Positions 15,293 through 18,784 of a DNA stretch of 18,784 bases are shown here, in pieces; within the stretch, counting starts at the first letter, position 1, and each line of letters opens with the position of its first letter. This stretch comes from an uncultured Streptococcus sp. GTDB lineage: Bacteria; Bacillota; Bacilli; Lactobacillales; Streptococcaceae. The notes beneath the pieces are model-generated. The model worked only from the letters and a program-made list of their open reading frames with translations, was not told the origin of the DNA and ran no database searches. A program made the position numbers and the translations under genes. Location: contig CAJZGQ010000008.1 in assembly GCA_916048115.1 (NCBI GenBank), positions 1 to 18,784 of the forward strand, in the 5' to 3' direction.

Positions 15293-15344
15293 TTATTATT
15301 TCCTTCCTCTTTTCTACAGTATTTAAAGATACCCCAAGAAGCTA

Positions 15345-15350
15345 ATTATA
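15345..15350 (-). promoter_or_regulatory. Extended -10 promoter of aph(3')-IIIa
   Basis: Minus-strand TGTTATAAT gives a perfect -10 TATAAT (15350-15345) with a TG extension, 52 bases before the ATG. The -35 region is weak. This sequence is part of the upstream flank I remember for aphA-3 and should allow expression without sat4 read-through. Confidence 0.6.
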
Positions 15351-15412
15351 ACAAGACGAACTCCAATTCACTGTTCCTTGCATTCTAAAACCTTAAATAC
15401 CAGAAAACAGCT

Positions 15413-15470
15413 TAGATAGTAGTGGAAAGACCTCTATTTTTCATATAGGAGCTACTTTTGGGTCAGCCCC
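15413..15470 (-). mobile_element. Terminal remnant of an IS, end copy B, next to phoH
   Basis: About 58 bases between the aph upstream flank and phoH. The outer end, on the plus strand ACTTTTGGGTCAGCCCC (15454-15470), matches the IS end behind the transposase remnant at 11866-11882. The inner sequence contains GACCTCTATTTTTCATAT. Read inwards from phoH it would be an IS terminus lacking any transposase. The inner limit is approximate. Confidence 0.5.
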
Positions 15471-15476
15471 TTTCTT

Positions 15477-16469
15477 TTATTCTTCTTCCACATCCGGTTT
15501 TTCTTTGAGCACTGGATTTGGGATGGGCTCGTAGGCCCGGATAATCTCTGCTACTACTGGATGACGAACGACATCCTTAGCAGAGAAATGCACAAAGTCA
15601 ATTTGAGAAATGTTCTTCAATTTCTCCTGAGCATCAATCAAGCCTGATTTGACATTTCGAGGAAGGTCAATCTGGCTGGTATCTCCATTGACAATCATCT
15701 TAGAGTTAAAACCAAGACGGGTCAAAAACATCTTCATCTGCATGATGGTGGTATTTTGCGCTTCATCGAGGATGACAAAGGCATCGTCCAAGGTCCGCCC
15801 CCGCATATAAGCCAAAGGCGCAATCTCGATAATCTCCCGCTCCATCATCCGAGTTGTTTGGTCTTTCCCTAAAATCTGGTAGAGAGCATCATAGACCGGT
15901 CGTAGATAAGGGTCAACTTTTTCTTTGAGATCCCCTGGTAGGAAACCAAGGCTCTCTCCAGCTTCAACAGCAGGACGCGTCAAAATGATCCGCTTGACTT
16001 GACCACGCTTGAGTGCAGTCACAGCCAAGGTCACTGCTAGGAAGGTTTTCCCAGTCCCCGCTGGTCCAATCCCAAAAGTGACATCATGGTTCTTGACACT
16101 ATCGACATAGATCTTTTGACCAAGTGTTTTAACCCGAATGGGCTTGCCGTAACTATCCTTGATAATCTCTTCTTCATAGAGAGCGATGAACTTATCCAAT
16201 TCCCCATTTCTCACCATGGTAATGGCGGTCACCACGTCTGGCGTACCAATGGTCATGCCACGGTTGACGAGGACCAAAAGAGCCTGGATGACTTGACGAA
16301 CCTGCTCGCGGTTTTCTTCTTCCCCAATGATTTGGACGATTTCTGTCCGGGCATGAATAGTCACCCCAAATTCTTGCTCCATCAAACGGAGATGGCGTTC
16401 GTTAGATCCAAACAAATGAAAGAGATCGTCTGGATGCGTTAATGTAATTTCAACTGAATGTTCTTGCAA
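15477..16469 (-). CDS. phoH: PhoH-like ATPase
   Basis: Cytoplasmic P-loop ATPase of the PhoH family, thought to act in RNA metabolism (relatives are fused to RNase or KH domains); commonly encoded beside ybeY. The 330-residue protein has an N-terminal KH-like region (about 1-100), Walker A GPAGTGKT (135-142) and Walker B FVILDEAQ (231-238), with TRPAVEAGESLGFLPGD between them. The start is TTG at 16469 (LQEHSVEITL read as M), chosen because AGAGGT lies upstream and the sequence then matches pneumococcal PhoH. The C-terminus is intact although the island ends six bases after its stop codon. Confidence 0.95.
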   Translation of the reverse strand: MQEHSVEITLTHPDDLFHLFGSNERHLRLMEQEFGVTIHARTEIVQIIGEEENREQVRQVIQALLVLVNRGMTIGTPDVVTAITMVRNGELDKFIALYEEEIIKDSYGKPIRVKTLGQKIYVDSVKNHDVTFGIGPAGTGKTFLAVTLAVTALKRGQVKRIILTRPAVEAGESLGFLPGDLKEKVDPYLRPVYDALYQILGKDQTTRMMEREIIEIAPLAYMRGRTLDDAFVILDEAQNTTIMQMKMFLTRLGFNSKMIVNGDTSQIDLPRNVKSGLIDAQEKLKNISQIDFVHFSAKDVVRHPVVAEIIRAYEPIPNPVLKEKPDVEEE

Positions 16470-16501
16470 ATAAAGAACCTCTCTACCTGTGTTTTTCTAT
16501 T

Positions 16502-16507
16502 ATTATA
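16502..16507 (-). promoter_or_regulatory. Extended -10 promoter of phoH
   Basis: Minus-strand TGTTATAAT has a perfect -10 (16507-16502) with a TG extension, 32 bases before the phoH TTG, and lies just behind the yozE hairpin. The -35 region (TGGTTT) is weak. Confidence 0.55.
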
Positions 16508-16513
16508 ACAAAG

Positions 16514-16540
16514 AGGCCGAGAAAAAACCATCCTCGACCT
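16514..16540 (-). terminator. Hairpin behind yozE
   Basis: Minus-strand AGGTCGAG (16540-16533) pairs with CTCGGCCT (16521-16514), with one G-U and an 11-base loop. The following CTTTGTT is only moderately T-rich, so termination may be partial. Confidence 0.5.
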
Positions 16541-16548
16541 GTCCTTTT

Positions 16549-16764
16549 CTAGTGGGCTTGGTATTCTTCCCAAATCGCATCAAAATCGCCAAGATTAAAG
16601 GAAAAGCTGGCATGCTCTTCTAGATAGCGACTGACCTCATCGAAGTCATCTGTATGCTTGGGAAAAGCAGACTCGTGAAATGCAAGATCTGCTAGAATGG
16701 CCTTAGGAGCATTACTTTTAGGATTGCGCTCCGTCATCAACCAAGTATAAAACGATTTTCGCAT
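16549..16764 (-). CDS. YozE family protein (UPF0346, SAM-like fold)
   Basis: A small cytoplasmic protein of 71 residues, the usual family length. Diagnostic features are the N-terminal [18 protein letters not shown], a central [16 protein letters not shown], and the C-terminal aromatic FDAIWEEYQ. The family has a solved all-helical, SAM-like fold but no firm function. It starts ten bases after the cvfB stop, so the two are cotranscribed, and a hairpin follows it. Confidence 0.9.
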   Translation of the reverse strand: MRKSFYTWLMTERNPKSNAPKAILADLAFHESAFPKHTDDFDEVSRYLEEHASFSFNLGDFDAIWEEYQAH

Positions 16765-16774
16765 AAGCCTCCTC

Positions 16775-17629
16775 TTAGATTAACTCTGTTCCAAACTGGT
16801 CTTGCTTGATTTTTTTGGCCTTCATCAAGCCACCCAAGGCCTTTTTGAACTGGCCTTTTGAAATCCCAAAAGTTGCTTTGATTTCTTCTGGAGAGGACTT
16901 ATCATTCAAGGTCATAAAGCCTCCATTGGCTTCCAAATAGGTCAAAATCATTTGTGCATCGTTTTCCAACATCTCAAAGGAGCGTGGCTTCAAAGACAAA
17001 TTCAAGGTCCGATCCACCTCACGAAATCCAATGACGCGGGCATTTACGACCTCTCCCAAACGAGGTTCTGCATAGCGCTCACTTGGATGAATAAAGCCCA
17101 GCATATTGTTCTCTGGAAGGTAAACAAAAGTTCCAGACAATTTCAAGCGGTAGACAATGGCTGGCCAGTTTTGGTTTTGCATATTGTTGTAAGCTGGACG
17201 AGCCAAACGCTGGAAATCTTCCTGGTAGGCTAAGATCCCCCAAATCCGATCTTTCTTATCGACTTCTAAGCGAATATAGAGACGATCGCCCTTTTTAGGC
17301 CATAGATCTTTGATCTCCGGTAGGATATCTAGTGAGACAACAATCTGCTTATCTGGAAGCCCTGTATCCACAAAGACCCCCAGGTCCTTGCGCACTTCTG
17401 TGACCGTCCCCCAACCAAAGCTTTCTTGAGTTGCAGTGACTTCAAGTGTCGTGAGTCGGAGCTTTTGCTTCATATCCGCATAGGCAAAGCCCTTAACACT
17501 TTCTCCGACTTGATGCGGGCCTTCTGCTTTATCAAGTGCGTAGGTTTGGCCATCTTTTTGAACAAAATAGAAGCGATCATTTTCATCAATGACCATTCCC
17601 ATGATGTAGCTTGCTAGATTCGTATTCAT
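16775..17629 (-). CDS. cvfB: CvfB-type S1 RNA-binding protein
   Basis: A 284-residue protein built of S1-type RNA-binding domains in the first two thirds (for example [20 protein letters not shown] near 80-100 and [19 protein letters not shown] near 170-190), followed by a C-terminal winged helix (from about 220: [20 protein letters not shown], then [15 protein letters not shown]). This layout is that of CvfB/YitL, which binds RNA and affects virulence gene expression in staphylococci and streptococci. It follows frr after about 100 bases and runs into yozE. Its role here is inferred from the family. Confidence 0.9.
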   Translation of the reverse strand: MNTNLASYIMGMVIDENDRFYFVQKDGQTYALDKAEGPHQVGESVKGFAYADMKQKLRLTTLEVTATQESFGWGTVTEVRKDLGVFVDTGLPDKQIVVSLDILPEIKDLWPKKGDRLYIRLEVDKKDRIWGILAYQEDFQRLARPAYNNMQNQNWPAIVYRLKLSGTFVYLPENNMLGFIHPSERYAEPRLGEVVNARVIGFREVDRTLNLSLKPRSFEMLENDAQMILTYLEANGGFMTLNDKSSPEEIKATFGISKGQFKKALGGLMKAKKIKQDQFGTELI

Positions 17630-17669
17630 GTTTCCTTCTTTCCTCTTGCCTCTTCACAAGAATAATGGA

Positions 17670-17696
17670 AATAAAACCCAGCCAGCAGTGCCAACT
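17670..17696 (-). terminator. Weak terminator behind frr
   Basis: Minus-strand AGTTGGC (17696-17690) can pair with GCTGGCT (17686-17680) using three G-U pairs and a three-base loop; GGGTTTTATTT follows. It may separate pyrH-frr from cvfB. The wobble-rich stem keeps confidence low. Confidence 0.4.
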
Positions 17697-17728
17697 GAGT
17701 CTTTCTTTCCTGTAATGGTTGGGATAGA

Positions 17729-18286
17729 TTAAACTTCCATCAATTCTTTTTCTTTGTGAGCTGTCATTTCATCTACATGCTTAACAGCGTCATCCGTAAC
17801 TTTTTGAATCTCTTTTTCAAGACCTTTCAATTCATCTTCTGTGATTTCTTTTGCTTTTTCTTGTTTCTTCGCTTCATCCATAGCATCACGACGGATGTTA
17901 CGGATCGCTACTTTAGCATTTTCACCCACTTTTTTCACTTCTTTTGCCAAGTCACGACGAGTTTCTTCTGTCAAAGCTGGGATAACCAAGCGGATAACAG
18001 ATCCATCGTTGGCTGGAGTGATACCAAGGTCAGAAGCATTGATGCTGTGCTCGATGTCTTTCAAAGATGATTTATCAAATGGTGTGATCAACAAGACACG
18101 TGCTTCTGGAATAGTGATAGATGCCAATTGGTTCAAAGGAGTCTCTACTCCGTAGTATTCTACGAAAATACGATCCAAAAGACTTGCATTTGCACGTCCA
18201 GCACGGATGCTACCAAATTCACGTCCCAAACTTTGGTGAGACTGGGTCATTCTTTCTTTTGCTTTTTCTACGATTGGGTTTGCCAT
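17729..18286 (-). CDS. frr: Ribosome recycling factor
   Basis: With EF-G it splits the post-termination ribosome. The 185 residues equal the normal family length. Domain I is a three-helix bundle, with the conserved [19 protein letters not shown] near the N-terminus and the [20 protein letters not shown] helix near the C-terminus. Domain II contains the [20 protein letters not shown] segment. It starts 19 bases after the pyrH stop; pyrH-frr is a widely conserved operon. Confidence 0.97.
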   Translation of the reverse strand: MANPIVEKAKERMTQSHQSLGREFGSIRAGRANASLLDRIFVEYYGVETPLNQLASITIPEARVLLITPFDKSSLKDIEHSINASDLGITPANDGSVIRLVIPALTEETRRDLAKEVKKVGENAKVAIRNIRRDAMDEAKKQEKAKEITEDELKGLEKEIQKVTDDAVKHVDEMTAHKEKELMEV

Positions 18287-18305
18287 AATCTTCCTCTATT
18301 TTCTA

Positions 18306-18784
18306 TTATTTTTCTACGTTATTTGATACGGTTGTACCGATATTTTCACCAAAGACAACGCGTTTGATATTGCCTGGTTCATTCATATTAAAGACAACCA
18401 AGTCAATGTCGTTGTCCATGGAGAGAGTAGAGGCCGTTGAGTCCATGATGCGAAGACCTTTGTTGATCACATCACGGTGAGTCAATTCCTCAAATTTCAC
18501 AGCTGAAGCATCTTTTTTCGGATCGGCATTGTAAACACCATCGACCCCATTTTTGGCCATGAGAATGGCATCTGCTTCAATCTCAGCTGCACGAAGGGCT
18601 GCGGTCGTATCTGTTGAGAAGTAAGGAGAACCGATCCCTGCACCAAAGATCACGATCCGATCTTTTTCGAGGTGACGAAGGGCACGACCACGGATATAAG
18701 GTTCTGCGACTTGTTGCATAGCAATCGCAGTTTGAACACGGGTATCCACGCCAACTTGTTGAAGCGAATCAGCCATCACAAGGG
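18306..18784 (-). CDS. pyrH: UMP kinase, 3' part
   Basis: Phosphorylates UMP to UDP in pyrimidine nucleotide synthesis; hexameric bacterial type of the amino-acid-kinase fold. Only about the last 158 residues are present, and the frame continues off the right edge without a start (the in-window frame begins [11 protein letters not shown]). Visible family motifs are [37 protein letters not shown] (nucleotide and UMP region), [11 protein letters not shown], and the C-terminal [19 protein letters not shown]. The operon continues into frr. Confidence 0.95.
   Translation of the reverse strand, partial: LVMADSLQQVGVDTRVQTAIAMQQVAEPYIRGRALRHLEKDRIVIFGAGIGSPYFSTDTTAALRAAEIEADAILMAKNGVDGVYNADPKKDASAVKFEELTHRDVINKGLRIMDSTASTLSMDNDIDLVVFNMNEPGNIKRVVFGENIGTTVSNNVEK

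Larger units (their letters stand above)
9941..15470. mobile_element. Composite acquired resistance island between ald and phoH
   Basis: About 5.5 kb lying between two chromosomal genes that are both intact. It holds an IS1182-family element, remnants of a second one, mobile-element gene fragments, a RibD-like gene with its regulator, aph(3')-IIIa and a terminal IS end. The left edge is inferred from the cut terminator at 9940. The right edge is the IS-like end at 15470, six bases before the phoH stop codon. No target duplication is visible. Whether it arrived as one unit or in steps cannot be seen. Confidence 0.65.

Noticed and set aside
1..18784. CRISPR arrays, rRNA genes, prophage genes
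   Set aside because: No regularly spaced repeats, rRNA sequence or phage structural genes were seen anywhere in the window.

Overview
The window is chromosomal DNA of a streptococcus, most likely an oral mitis/sanguinis-group species (S. parasanguinis-like). I base this on close protein resemblance to remembered pneumococcal proteins and on the order pyrH-frr-cvfB-yozE-phoH and ybeY-dgkA-era-mutM-coaE-pmrA. Both blocks are on the minus strand. No database search was possible, so the species call is tentative.

Layout. Positions 1-3943 hold the minus-strand housekeeping block ybeY, dgkA, era, mutM, coaE and the 5' part of pmrA. Genes abut or overlap, and pmrA appears out of frame with its own start. 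Positions 3970-7801 hold a BmrC/BmrD-type heterodimeric multidrug ABC exporter. It is preceded by a promoter, a 23-codon leader ORF and two tandem intrinsic terminators that share the arms CCCAAG and CTTGGG, which looks like a ribosome-mediated attenuation switch. A tRNA-Thr(GGU) gene, a GNAT acetyltransferase and a plus-strand alanine dehydrogenase (ald) follow. The ald leader contains a terminator-like hairpin.

Positions 9941-15470 are an acquired island between the convergent genes ald and phoH. It contains an IS1182-family transposase, a 3' remnant of a second IS1182-like element, debris of larger mobile elements (an RlmD-like C-terminus and a large serine recombinase piece), a RibD-like reductase gene with a frameshifted HTH-WYL regulator, the kanamycin/neomycin resistance gene aph(3')-IIIa, and a short IS end next to phoH. 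Joining 9940 to 15471 restores a terminator with a U-rich tail between ald and phoH. This suggests the whole 5.5 kb entered directly behind that hairpin.

Positions 15477-18784 return to housekeeping on the minus strand: phoH, yozE, cvfB, frr and the 3' part of pyrH.

The best candidates for new biology are the leader-peptide/tandem-terminator control of the exporter, the hairpin in the ald leader, and the reconstructed history of the island. Two genes (pmrA and the WYL regulator) each look as if they lost one T from a T run. These may be real mutations or sequencing errors.
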